21,678 bases of DNA from Aestuariivita sp049276915. Its GTDB lineage: Bacteria > Pseudomonadota > Alphaproteobacteria > Rhodobacterales > Rhodobacteraceae. Position 1 is the first letter of the stretch, and each line of letters opens with the position of its first letter. Positions 1 to 7,321 of this stretch are shown one piece after another. The notes beneath the pieces were generated by a model, which saw nothing but the letters and a program-made list of their open reading frames with translations, ran no database searches and was not told where the DNA came from. The stretch spans positions 1 to 21,678 of the forward strand of contig NZ_JBASXK010000082.1 of NCBI RefSeq assembly GCF_049276915.1, given 5' to 3'. The position numbers and the translations under genes are program-made.

Positions 1-260
1 GCTGCGGCCTCTTCAGCGGCGGCGGCAGCTTCTGCAGCGGCGGCCTCGGCTGCGGCTTTGGCTTCGGCTTCGGCTTTGGCCGCGGCTTCTTCTGCGGCTT
101 GCGCAGCCGCCTGTGCTTCGGCCTCGGCTGTTTCGGCGGCACTTGGGGACGACGCGACCGGTTCAGGTGCAGATACCTCAACCGCCTCGCGGCCCGTGAA
201 CATGAAATACCCGCTCACAGCGATGGCTGCTGCGGCGACGACAAGTAACACGTTCCTCAT
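1..260 (-). CDS. Ala/Glu-rich exported or membrane-anchored protein, N-terminal part (runs off the left edge)
   Basis: I do not recognise the family. The visible 86 residues begin MRNVLLVVAAAAIAVSGYF, a charged residue followed by a hydrophobic stretch of about 18 residues, which fits a signal anchor or signal peptide. A Ser/Pro/Glu linker follows to about residue 45. After that comes a low-complexity run made almost only of Ala, Glu and Lys in EAAA/EAEAKA units, continuing past the window edge and resembling the helical middle region of TolA-like proteins. The start is well set: GAGGGAG lies 8 bases upstream of the ATG at 260. The gene diverges from infC. A periplasm-spanning helix or a proline/alanine-rich linker to a C-terminal domain such as LysM or OmpA is possible, but that part is outside the window. 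Existence of the gene is fairly sure; function is unknown. Confidence 0.75.
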   Translation of the reverse strand, partial: MRNVLLVVAAAAIAVSGYFMFTGREAVEVSAPEPVASSPSAAETAEAEAQAAAQAAEEAAAKAEAEAKAAAEAAAAEAAAAAEEAA

Positions 261-395
261 TTGAAACACTCCCTCTTACATGAACTGCATGAGCCTTGAC
301 GACTCGAAGGGCAACCCATGGCAGCATCATCAGGGGCCTCAAAGGGGAATAATTCGGCGGATGGAACAATCAGCATCTATTGGCCGATTTGCGCC

Positions 396-424
396 TTGAA
401 AGGGCCTCGGGGCGCGTTTAACTT
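396..424 (+). promoter_or_regulatory. Possible sigma-70-type promoter for infC
   Basis: TTGAAA at 396-401 matches the -35 consensus well. A weak -10 (TTAACT or TAACTT) follows after 16-17 bases. It would give a leader of about 35 bases before the infC start at 465. The weak -10 makes this tentative. Confidence 0.3.
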
Positions 425-452
425 GCTGGCTCGGAATTATGTCAACAAATGA

Positions 453-458
453 AGGAAG
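453..458 (+). promoter_or_regulatory. Ribosome binding site that sets the ATC start of infC
   Basis: AGGAAG at 453-458 lies 6 bases before the ATC at 465. An in-frame TGA at 450-452 closes the frame just upstream, so translation must begin after it. This site is the only good Shine-Dalgarno match correctly spaced for the conserved N-terminus. Confidence 0.7.
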
Positions 459-464
459 ACAGAC

Positions 465-1016
465 ATCGCCCGCAGACCACACAATGCGCCGCCGCAACGC
501 GATACCGGCCCGCGCGTCAATGATAAGATCCGCTCCAATGAAATCCGCCTGATTGGCGCCGAAGGTGAAAACGTCGGCGTCGTGACCCCGGATCGCGCCA
601 TGCAAATGGCAGAAGAGGCTGGACTGGACCTTGTGGAAATCTCGCCCAATGCCGTGCCACCCGTGTGCAAGATCATGGATTACGGCAAGTTCAAATACGA
701 ACAGCAAAAACGCGAGAGCGAGGCCCGCAAGAAACAAAAGATCATTGAAATCAAAGAGGTTAAGTTTCGCCCCAACACGGACGTTCATGACTATGAAGTC
801 AAGATGCGTAACGTGTTCAAATTTCTTGAAAACGGCGACAAGGTGAAAGTCACCCTGCGCTTTCGGGGCCGCGAGATGGCCCACCAGAATCTTGGACGCG
901 AGCTTCTGGAACGGGTGGCCGAAGATACCAAAGAGGTGGGCAAAGTCGAAAACATGCCCAAAATGGAAGGCCGCCAGATGATCATGCTGATTGGCCCCAT
1001 GCCAAACAAAGGCTGA
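465..1016 (+). CDS. infC: Translation initiation factor IF-3, with apparent ATC start codon
   Basis: IF-3 binds the 30S subunit, keeps it apart from 50S and checks the start codon and initiator tRNA. Read from 465 the protein is 183 residues, close to the 180 of E. coli. The N-domain includes GPRVNDKIRSNEIRLIG (residues 15-31) and the linker region MDYGKFKYEQQKR. The C-domain holds VTLRFRGREMAH and ends in LIGPMPNKG. The conserved N-terminus (IARRPHNAPPQRDTGPRVND) is in frame from ATC 465, with a TGA directly upstream at 450-452. No in-frame ATG exists before the later conserved Val at 582 (GTG), which would remove 39 residues of the N-domain. IF-3 discriminates against non-AUG starts, and E. 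coli infC begins with AUU for autoregulation, so an AUC start here fits the same feedback. The product is certain; the exact start is highly likely. Confidence 0.95.
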   Translation: MARRPHNAPPQRDTGPRVNDKIRSNEIRLIGAEGENVGVVTPDRAMQMAEEAGLDLVEISPNAVPPVCKIMDYGKFKYEQQKRESEARKKQKIIEIKEVKFRPNTDVHDYEVKMRNVFKFLENGDKVKVTLRFRGREMAHQNLGRELLERVAEDTKEVGKVENMPKMEGRQMIMLIGPMPNKG

Positions 1017-1037
1017 CAGTCTCGCAAATCCGAACGG

Positions 1038-1066
1038 GGGCGCTGCTAAACCAGCGCCCTTTTTTG
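1038..1066 (+). terminator. Intrinsic terminator after infC
   Basis: GGGCGCTG (1038-1045) pairs perfectly with CAGCGCCC (1052-1059) around a 6-base loop and is followed by six T. It lies 22 bases after the infC stop. This is a textbook rho-independent terminator. Confidence 0.92.
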
Positions 1067-1178
1067 TTGCGCGCAGGCTGCAAGCGGCCTCGTGAACAAG
1101 ACGATCCGGGCCAGCAGCTGCGCCGCCTTCCGACCTCTGCGCAGACGACGCCCGCGTCTTTGCCGTCCTGCCAGACGA

Positions 1179-1209
1179 AAACGGCCCGCGCAGTCAGCGC
1201 AGGCCGTTT
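1179..1209 (-). terminator. Hairpin terminator after coxM (possibly bidirectional)
   Basis: AAACGGCC (1179-1186) pairs with GGCCGTTT (1202-1209). The stem continues as GCGC/GCGC around a 5-base loop after one mismatch. On the minus strand it lies just after the coxM stop and ends in TTTT. With A and T tracts at both ends it could also act on the plus strand as a backup for infC. Confidence 0.7.
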
Positions 1210-1230
1210 GTGTTTCAATTGCCAGGCGGA

Positions 1231-2022
1231 TCAGTGTGCCGCGGCAACCGCCCGCTTGGTCAGCGTCTTGATCAGGCTTGCACGGTAGGCCGGCGTGCCA
1301 TGCAGATCGCCGATCATGCCGTCAGGCGACACCGTCAAGCCGTCCAGCGCGGAAGGCGAGAAATCCGCGCTCAGCGCGGCTTCGGCCTCGCTCCAGCGGA
1401 ACACGCCCTCTTCCGAGGCTCCGGTGATCGCCACGCGCACGCCATCAGCGAATTTCGCGACAAACACACCCGTCAGCGCAAATCGCGAGGCCGGTTGAAC
1501 GAATTTCTCGTAATGGGCCTTTTCCGGTATGGGAAAGCGCACCTCGACGATGATTTCACCCTCTTCCAGCGCCGTGGTGAACATGCCCTGGAAATAGTCA
1601 TCCGCCGCGATCTCGCGCGTGTTGGTGACGATGGTGGCACCCGAGCCCAGCGCAGCCGCCGGATAGCAGGCCGCAGGGTCATTGTTGGCCAGTGAGCCGC
1701 CGATCGTGCCGCGATTGCGCACGGCCGGATCACCGATATGACTGGCCAGCGCGGCCAGCGCGGGATATTGCGCGCCCGCAGTCGTCGCGACCGTCACATG
1801 GGTCGTGGCCCCGCCAATGCTCAGCGCGCCATCATCACGTGTACACACGCCCTTCAGCTCGCCAATGCCGCTCAGCGACACCAATGTGGACGGAGCGTTC
1901 AGCCGTTGCTTCATCGCCGGTATCAGCGTCTGACCACCACCCAGCGGCTGGGCACCCTCAGCGCCAAGCGCTGCAACCGCTTCCGAGATGCTGCTCGGCT
2001 TTTGAAACTCGAAGTTATACAT
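1231..2022 (-). CDS. coxM: FAD-binding medium subunit of form II CO dehydrogenase-like molybdenum hydroxylase (CoxM-type)
   Basis: This subunit carries FAD and passes electrons from the 2Fe-2S clusters to the respiratory chain acceptor. At 263 residues it is slightly shorter than Oligotropha CoxM (288). The two FAD-binding motifs are visible: LGGGQTLIP at residues 27-35 and TIGGS at 106-110, followed by LANNDPAACYP. It is the last gene of the S-L-M set, 136 bases after coxL. GGGAGGAG stands about 8 bases before the ATG at 2022, and a hairpin terminator follows the stop. Gene order and the partner large subunit place it in the form II (BMS) group. The flavoprotein role is firm, while the substrate of the complex is not known from sequence. 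Confidence 0.92.
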   Translation of the reverse strand: MYNFEFQKPSSISEAVAALGAEGAQPLGGGQTLIPAMKQRLNAPSTLVSLSGIGELKGVCTRDDGALSIGGATTHVTVATTAGAQYPALAALASHIGDPAVRNRGTIGGSLANNDPAACYPAAALGSGATIVTNTREIAADDYFQGMFTTALEEGEIIVEVRFPIPEKAHYEKFVQPASRFALTGVFVAKFADGVRVAITGASEEGVFRWSEAEAALSADFSPSALDGLTVSPDGMIGDLHGTPAYRASLIKTLTKRAVAAAH

Positions 2023-2158
2023 CTTTCATTCTCCTCCCCATTCAAAGCATCCATTGCTTCCTTGGGTTATAAAAATCTGTTGGGCGCGCGAGGGACGCAG
2101 TCCAATCTTCCCGAACCGATCGCGAAAACCGAAAGACCCTCGAACACACCCTCACCAC

Positions 2159-4522
2159 TCAGCTGTTCATCGCCGTCCACACACGGGACGGAGACATCGG
2201 CATGTCGATATGCTTGACCGCATGCCCACCCGATTGCAGCGCATCAATCACCGCATTCACAACAGCGGGCGGTGACCCGATCGCTCCGGCTTCGCCACAG
2301 CCCTTCACGCCCAGAGGGTTATGCGTGCAGGGGGTCTGACTGGAATGGTCCACCGTGTAGAACGGCACATCATCGGCGCGGGGCATGGCGTAATCCATGT
2401 AAGATCCGCTCAGAAGCTGGCCGTTGTCGTCATAGACGCAGCCCTCAAGCAACGCCTGGCCGATTCCCTGACCAATGCCGCCGTGAACCTGCCCATCAAC
2501 GATCATCGGGTTGATGATATTGCCGAAATCATCGGCTGCCGAAAACCGCTCGATCGTGACCTTTCCGGTTTCAGGGTCAACTTCGACCTCGCAGGCATAG
2601 GCACCAGCAGGATAGGTGAAGTTGGCCGGATCATAGAATGCTGTCTCTTCCAGCCCCGGTTCGATCTCTTCCAGCGGGAAGTTGTGAGGCACATAGGCCG
2701 TCAGTGTCACATCCCCCCAGGCCACCGATTTATCGGTGCCCACGACGCTGAACATGCCGTCCTTGAGCTCGATATCGGCTTCTGAGGCCTCCATCAGATG
2801 CGCGGCGATCTTCTTGGCCTTGTTGATGATCTTCTCGGTGGCCCGCACCATGGCCGAGCCGCAGACCGCCAGAGATCGCGATCCATAGGTCCCCATGCCG
2901 AACGGGATCTTGCTGGTATCACCATGCACGATCTCGATCATGCTTTCGTCAATACCGATCATCTCGGCCACCACCTGCGGGAACGCAGTCTCGTGGCCCT
3001 GACCGTGGGAATGCGCACCCACCATGACTGAAATCGACCCGGTCGCATTCACCCGTACGGTCGCCGCGTCATACAGACCGGCGCGCGCACCCAGCATGCC
3101 GACGATATTCGACGGGGCGATGCCGCATGCCTCGATATAGGAATTGATACCCAGACCGCGCAGTTTTCCGTTCTTCTCGCTTTGCGCACGGCGCGCGGCA
3201 AAGCCCGCAAGATCGGCAGCCACTTCCAGCTTGTCCATCGTGGCGTTGTAATCCCCGGTGTCATAAGTCAGCGCCACAGGCGTGTCATAGGGGAACTGCG
3301 TGATGAAATTCTGACGCCGCAGAGCAATCGGATCGACCCCCAATTCACGCGCGGCCATGTCGATGACCCGCTCGATCTGGAACGTCGCCTCGGGTCGCCC
3401 GGCTCCACGATAGGCATCCACCGGTACGGTCGAGGTAAAGACCGCCTTCACATTCACCTGAATGCAGGGCGTCTTGTAATTCCCCGCCATCAGCGTGCCA
3501 TGCAGCCAGGTGGGCACCGAAGACGAAAACGTCGACAGATAGGCCCCCATATTGGCCAGCGTATTGGTGCGCAGCGCGGTAAAGTTGTTGTCCGCGTCCA
3601 GAGCCAGTTCGATCTTGGTGACGTGATCGCGCCCATGAGCGTCCGACATGAACGCCTCGGTCCGGCTGGCCGTCCATTTCACCGGACGGTTGCAGGCTTT
3701 CGCGGCGAAGGTGCAAAACGCCTCTTCGGCATAATGAAAGATCTTGGTGCCAAACCCGCCGCCCACATCCGGTGCCACGACCCGCACCTTGTGCTCGGGC
3801 AGACCCAGAACGAAGGCACACATCAAAAGCCGGATCACATGGGGGTTCTGCGATGTTGTATAAAGCGTGTAATCCTGCGTACCGCGGTTGTATTCCCCAA
3901 CCGCAACCCGGGGTTCCATCGGGTTGGCCACCAGACGCTGGTTGGTCAGCTCAAGGGTGGTCACATGTGCCGCATCGGCAAACGCCTTGTCGATAACCGA
4001 GTCATCAGTTTCACCCAAAACCCAGTCATAGCAAAGGTTTGACGTCAGATCCTCATGCAGTTTCGGGGCATCCGGGCTCAAGGCAGCTTTCATATCGACA
4101 AGGGCCGGCAGCTCTTCAAGATCAAGCTCGATCGCCTCGGCCGCATCGCGCGCCTGCTCATAGGTATCCGCCACGACAGCCGCGATGGGATCACCCACAT
4201 GGCGCACCTTGCCCTGCGCCAGAATCGGATGAGGCGGCTCCTGCATGGGCGCACCATGCCGGTCGGTGACCTGCCAGCCACACGGCAGACCGCCCACACC
4301 GGCAAAATCAGCACCGGTAAAGATCTTCACGACCCCCGGCATGGCCTCTGCAGCCGATGTATCCAGGCTCTTGATGCGCGCATGGGCAACATCCGAGCGC
4401 AGAAAATGCACATAGGCCTGCCCCGCCACGTTGATGTCATCCGTGTAATTCCCGGCTCCCGTCAGGAACCGCACATCTTCGCGCCGCTTGGGGCTGGCAC
4501 CGATACCATGATCCTTTGGCAT
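2159..4522 (-). CDS. coxL: Molybdenum-binding large subunit, form II CO dehydrogenase-like (CoxL-type)
   Basis: This is the catalytic subunit of a xanthine oxidase-family hydroxylase binding the molybdopterin cytosine dinucleotide cofactor. It has 787 residues, about 20 shorter than Oligotropha CoxL. GGGFG lies at residues 254-258, in a conserved cofactor contact, and the catalytic Glu is in GCGEAGAIG (Glu about 744). The active-site loop reads AYRGAGR at 370-376. True form I CO dehydrogenase has AYxCSFR, with the Cys that ligates Cu, so this enzyme is form II and lacks that Cys. Chosen start: ATG 4522 behind a strong GGGAGGAG. An open frame continues 42 codons further upstream but crosses a dispersed intergenic repeat and has no family likeness. 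Carbon monoxide oxidation should not be assumed; other aldehydes or heterocycles are possible substrates. Confidence 0.93.
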   Translation of the reverse strand: MPKDHGIGASPKRREDVRFLTGAGNYTDDINVAGQAYVHFLRSDVAHARIKSLDTSAAEAMPGVVKIFTGADFAGVGGLPCGWQVTDRHGAPMQEPPHPILAQGKVRHVGDPIAAVVADTYEQARDAAEAIELDLEELPALVDMKAALSPDAPKLHEDLTSNLCYDWVLGETDDSVIDKAFADAAHVTTLELTNQRLVANPMEPRVAVGEYNRGTQDYTLYTTSQNPHVIRLLMCAFVLGLPEHKVRVVAPDVGGGFGTKIFHYAEEAFCTFAAKACNRPVKWTASRTEAFMSDAHGRDHVTKIELALDADNNFTALRTNTLANMGAYLSTFSSSVPTWLHGTLMAGNYKTPCIQVNVKAVFTSTVPVDAYRGAGRPEATFQIERVIDMAARELGVDPIALRRQNFITQFPYDTPVALTYDTGDYNATMDKLEVAADLAGFAARRAQSEKNGKLRGLGINSYIEACGIAPSNIVGMLGARAGLYDAATVRVNATGSISVMVGAHSHGQGHETAFPQVVAEMIGIDESMIEIVHGDTSKIPFGMGTYGSRSLAVCGSAMVRATEKIINKAKKIAAHLMEASEADIELKDGMFSVVGTDKSVAWGDVTLTAYVPHNFPLEEIEPGLEETAFYDPANFTYPAGAYACEVEVDPETGKVTIERFSAADDFGNIINPMIVDGQVHGGIGQGIGQALLEGCVYDDNGQLLSGSYMDYAMPRADDVPFYTVDHSSQTPCTHNPLGVKGCGEAGAIGSPPAVVNAVIDALQSGGHAVKHIDMPMSPSRVWTAMNS

Positions 4523-4598
4523 TTTATCTCCTCCCTGAGATGGCGAGTTTACCCGCCTCAATTCTGCGAAACACCAGCGCCAGAACCCCACCAACCGT

Positions 4599-4620
4599 TT
4601 CTTCTTGCTGAAAATACCGG
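4599..4620 (-). repeat. Dispersed element copy 1 (between coxS and coxL)
   Basis: On the plus strand this reads TTCTTCTTGCT, two variable bases, then AAATACCGG. A second copy at 7250-7271 matches at 20 of 22 positions, and both lie in the same orientation downstream of a minus-strand gene and its hairpin. I recall similar hairpin plus GTATTT elements scattered through Rhodobacteraceae intergenic DNA, but cannot confirm that here. Confidence 0.6.
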
Positions 4621-4630
4621 CGGGGAGTTC

Positions 4631-4646
4631 GAGGGGCTGGCCCCTC
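4631..4646 (-). repeat. GC hairpin after coxS, part of a dispersed intergenic element
   Basis: GAGGGG and CCCCTC form a 6-bp perfect stem around CTGG, 12 bases beyond the coxS stop. Read on the minus strand it is followed within about 25 bases by CCGGTATTT and AGCAAGAAGAA (4599-4620). It may attenuate transcription or stabilise the coxS 3' end, giving unequal S and L levels. It lacks a run of T directly after the stem, so full termination is unlikely. Confidence 0.55.
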
Positions 4647-4657
4647 AACTGAAACGC

Positions 4658-5143
4658 TTATTCCGCGGCGATCGCTCCGACATCCTGCCCGGATGCGGCC
4701 ATGATCGCCTTGACGATGTTATGATACCCCGTGCAGCGGCATATGTTGCCTTCCAGATAGGCACGCACCTCGGCCTCGCTGGGCTTTGGGTTTTCCTTGA
4801 GCAACGCCGCTGCCGACATCACCATGCCGGGGGTGCAGAATCCGCATTGCAGACCGTGATGATCCTGAAATGCCTGCTGGATGACATTGAGCGAGCCATC
4901 CGCATTGGCCTGGCCTTCGATCGTGTCAACGGATGCGCCATCGGCTTCGGCGGCAAACATGGTGCAGGCCTTGACGGCTTCGCCGTTCACATGAACCACG
5001 CAGGCCCCGCATTGCGACGTGTCGCAGCCCACATGTGTTCCCGTCAGTCCAAGACTGTCGCGCAGAAATGAAGATAGAAGTGTACGGCCTTCCACGTCTC
5101 CGGACATGGCTTTACCGTTCACGGTCATCGAGACCTGAGGCAT
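4658..5143 (-). CDS. coxS: 2Fe-2S small subunit of form II CO dehydrogenase-like hydroxylase (CoxS-type)
   Basis: This subunit holds two [2Fe-2S] clusters that relay electrons from the Mo site to FAD. It has 161 residues, a normal length. The N-terminal plant-type ferredoxin domain supplies Cys40, 45, 48 and 60 (CDTSQCGAC...C). The C-terminal four-helix domain supplies Cys100 and 103 (CGFC) and Cys135 and 137 (CRC). All eight ligands are present. GGGAGGAAG lies 2-3 bases from a GCC spacer before the ATG at 5143, a strong ribosome site. The gene is the first of the S-L-M structural set, 97 bases after the molybdopterin-binding gene and 135 bases before coxL. Confidence 0.95.
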   Translation of the reverse strand: MPQVSMTVNGKAMSGDVEGRTLLSSFLRDSLGLTGTHVGCDTSQCGACVVHVNGEAVKACTMFAAEADGASVDTIEGQANADGSLNVIQQAFQDHHGLQCGFCTPGMVMSAAALLKENPKPSEAEVRAYLEGNICRCTGYHNIVKAIMAASGQDVGAIAAE

Positions 5144-5240
5144 GGCTTCCTCCCAAAAGCTTTATGTTGATTGACCCGACTTAAGCATGCCGCTTGCGCA
5201 TTGAGAACCGAAATCTGCACGCAACCGTCAGGAAATTGGA

Positions 5241-6245
5241 TCACGATGCCTTTCGCCCGGAGCGCGGCTGCGGACGAGTAGGAATTTCCTTAAGCAAACC
5301 GCCCACTCCCATGGCCGCAATATCGCGCGACGTCACATCAATACCGCACACCACACGCGACAGCACCCAGTCAGCCCCGTTCAACGCAGGCGAGCGCGCG
5401 CAGCCCGGCAGCCCGATCACCGGACGCACGCCCTGACGCCCCAGAAACAGAAGGTTGCCCGGATCAACCGGCATGCCGAAGCGATCCACATGCCCCCCGG
5501 CCGCGCGCAAGGCTTCCGGAGCGACATCCGCGATATCCGACGTGGCTGATGCCGTAAGGATCAGCGCCACATCCCCCTCGATCGACGCAAGCGCCTGCCC
5601 CAGGGCAGCGACCTGATGAGGCACGATGCGGGTCTCGGCCATATCCATGCCCAGCGCCCGCACACGCTGTTCGATTGCGTGCCGCCCCTTGTCATTGGAT
5701 GGCCCGCCCGGAACATCGGTGATGACCAGACCCGCGGTCTTCAGAACCGGCGGCGCCAGGCGCAGACTGTCGCGCGCCGCCTCTTGCGCCATGGCAACAT
5801 CGCGCGCGGCAACGCCGTAGGAAATGATCTTGATCGTGGCCACCATGCCGCCGGGCTGCATCTGTTGCAGGGCCGGAACCGTGGCGATGGTGATCATCGG
5901 GTGCACGGCATTGAACGCCTCCAGCGCTGCCACATCCAGCACGACGACTCCGGCGCACCCGGCCAGAAAATTGATCCGGCCCGTAAAGGCCTCGCTCACC
6001 CTCAGATGCGCCGCCTCCGGATCCGGCACAAGGGCTTGGGCCAGCCGGCGCGCGGCCTCGTTCTCATGCAGATCATCCGCATCCAGCCGCGCAACGACGA
6101 CATGCCCCAGCCCGGCCTGCGCCATCTGCGCAACATGACCCGCCTCGAGCATGAGCCCCTTGCGCAGACGTGTCTGCCCCAGCTTCAGCGAATGGGCCAG
6201 AACGGCCCCCTCGGCCTGCGCAATCGGGACGGGTCCGAACTTCAT
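5241..6245 (-). CDS. Stand-alone molybdopterin-binding protein of the MoaB/MoeA-domain type
   Basis: This 334-residue protein resembles the N-terminal half of the molybdopterin-binding/MobA-like fusion proteins often found with xanthine oxidase-family enzymes. The opening MKFGPVPIAQAEGAVLAHS is typical, followed by an RKG motif and a cofactor-binding core containing GLVITDVPGGPSNDKG and ALILTASATSDIADV, with GLPGCARSPALNGAD near the end. The nucleotidyltransferase (MocA-like) half of those fusions is absent. The ATG at 6245 overlaps the coxF stop by four bases (ATGA), so it is translationally coupled to coxF and very likely helps deliver or modify the Mo cofactor for CoxL. The C-terminus (RPQPRSGRKAS) looks unstructured. 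Family is well supported; the precise step is not. Confidence 0.82.
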   Translation of the reverse strand: MKFGPVPIAQAEGAVLAHSLKLGQTRLRKGLMLEAGHVAQMAQAGLGHVVVARLDADDLHENEAARRLAQALVPDPEAAHLRVSEAFTGRINFLAGCAGVVVLDVAALEAFNAVHPMITIATVPALQQMQPGGMVATIKIISYGVAARDVAMAQEAARDSLRLAPPVLKTAGLVITDVPGGPSNDKGRHAIEQRVRALGMDMAETRIVPHQVAALGQALASIEGDVALILTASATSDIADVAPEALRAAGGHVDRFGMPVDPGNLLFLGRQGVRPVIGLPGCARSPALNGADWVLSRVVCGIDVTSRDIAAMGVGGLLKEIPTRPQPRSGRKAS

Positions 6246-7213
6246 TCGGCCTTTCCTCTCAATACCGCCGTCATCTCGGCAAGGATCGAAACGGCGATCT
6301 CGGCAGGTCCCGCCGCTCCGATATCCAGACCCACAGGCCCATGAATACGCGCGATTTCCTGGGCCGAAAAGCCGGCCGCCGTCAACCGTTCCACGCGTTT
6401 TGCATGGGTACGGCCAGACCCAAGCGCACCGATATAGAACACATCTGCCCGCAATGCAGATTCAAGCGCGGGATCGTCCAGCTTGGGGTCATGGGTCAAC
6501 AAGACCAGCGCGGTGCGCGCATCAAGCCCAAGAGCCGCCACCGCCTCATCAGGCCAGTCAAGGCGGATTTCTTCGCCCGGAAACCTGTCCGAACTGCCAA
6601 AGACTTCACGCGGATCGATCAAGACCGGATCATACCCTGCGATCCGGGCCATCGGCACCAGGGCCTGCGCGATATGCACCGCCCCCACGACGATCAGACG
6701 CAAGGGCGGGTTGTGAACCGCGACGAACAGCGCACTCCCCTCCTCGAACCCCGAGCGGTCCATGCGCATGCGCTGCTGATGACCCTCACGCACCAGACGC
6801 CGCGACCCGGTTTCGACATTCACCTCGTAAGCCACCGGATCGCGCGCCGCGCGCGCCGCTACCAGCTCCGTCAAAAGCGCCTCGGACATGACCGATCCGA
6901 TCGGCTCGACCAGAACGCGGATGGTTCCTCCACAGGCCAGCCCCACGGCAAAGGCATCCTCATCGCTCACGCCGAATTCCAGCATTCGCGATGCGCCCTC
7001 CTCCAAAGCTTCAAGGGCCTCGACAATTACCGCGCCCTCGACACAGCCCCCCGAGACCGAACCTTCGATCTCGCCGTCACCGCTGATGGCAAGCTGCGCC
7101 CCCACACGGCGCGGCGCGCTGCCCCAAGTCTGCACAACCGTGGCAAGGGTCGCACCTTTGCCAGCGCGATACCACTCCAGGGCAACCTCGGGGCTTCTGT
7201 CAAAACGCTCCAT
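6242..7213 (-). CDS. coxF: XdhC/CoxF-family Mo-cofactor maturation protein
   Basis: XdhC-type proteins bind the Mo cofactor and protect or load the sulfurated form into the target hydroxylase. The protein has 323 residues with the expected two parts. The N-terminal XdhC/CoxI domain has ATLATVVQTWGSAPRRVG and GSVSGGCVEG (Cys57, a conserved cofactor-contact position). The C-terminal Rossmann-like domain has LIVVGAVHIAQAL and ends YIGALGSGRTHAKRVERL and GLDIGAAGPAEIAVSI. Start: ATG 7213 behind GGAGG with 5-base spacing. A longer frame opens at 7288, but its first 25 codons run through a dispersed intergenic repeat and are not family-like. It lies 108 bases after coxE and overlaps the next gene by ATGA. 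The product corresponds in role to CoxF of Oligotropha. Confidence 0.9.
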   Translation of the reverse strand: MERFDRSPEVALEWYRAGKGATLATVVQTWGSAPRRVGAQLAISGDGEIEGSVSGGCVEGAVIVEALEALEEGASRMLEFGVSDEDAFAVGLACGGTIRVLVEPIGSVMSEALLTELVAARAARDPVAYEVNVETGSRRLVREGHQQRMRMDRSGFEEGSALFVAVHNPPLRLIVVGAVHIAQALVPMARIAGYDPVLIDPREVFGSSDRFPGEEIRLDWPDEAVAALGLDARTALVLLTHDPKLDDPALESALRADVFYIGALGSGRTHAKRVERLTAAGFSAQEIARIHGPVGLDIGAAGPAEIAVSILAEMTAVLRGKAE

Positions 7214-7249
7214 ATGATCCTCCAAGGACAGGTACGGTTCGACCTGCTC

Positions 7250-7271
7250 TTCTTCTTGCTTCAAATACCGG
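7250..7271 (-). repeat. Dispersed element copy 2 (between coxE and coxF)
   Basis: TTCTTCTTGCT, two variable bases, AAATACCGG on the plus strand. It is identical to copy 1 at 4599-4620 except for the two variable bases. On the minus strand it follows the hairpin at 7299-7313, the same order as in copy 1. Confidence 0.6.
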
Positions 7272-7290
7272 TCGCCGACGGCAAGCAAGC

Positions 7291-7313
7291 CAAAACAATG
7301 CGCCGCAGGCGCA
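7291..7313 (-). terminator. Hairpin with T-rich tail after coxE (terminator or attenuator)
   Basis: TGCGCC (7299-7304) pairs with GGCGCA (7308-7313) around a 3-base loop. On the minus strand it lies about 8 bases past the coxE stop and is followed by TTGTTTTG. The stem is short, so partial termination inside the cox transcript is more likely than a complete stop. Confidence 0.55.
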
Positions 7314-7321
7314 CAGTTTAA

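Noticed and set aside
58..264. Plus-strand Ala/Ser-rich frame
   Set aside because: It is the mirror of the Ala/Glu repeat on the minus strand, which has a signal-anchor N-terminus and a ribosome site.
2015..2029. Four-codon frame MKDV overlapping the coxM start
   Set aside because: Its ATG is only one or two bases from the Shine-Dalgarno sequence, too close to be used. The coxM ATG at 2022 is better spaced.
2159..4522. Form I (true) carbon monoxide dehydrogenase
   Set aside because: The active-site loop is AYRGAGR, not AYxCSFR, and the gene order is S-L-M rather than M-S-L.
4523..4648. Longer CoxL N-terminus starting at 4648
   Set aside because: The extra 42 codons run through the intergenic repeat, and a strong GGGAGGAG precedes ATG 4522.
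3182..5071. Long open frames antisense to coxL and coxS (for example 3182-4042 and 4055-5071)
   Set aside because: High-GC codon bias leaves the opposite strand open. They show no recognisable domains, while the minus-strand genes have all catalytic motifs.
7214..7288. Longer CoxF N-terminus starting at 7288
   Set aside because: It translates the second copy of the intergenic repeat. GGAGG with ideal spacing precedes ATG 7213.
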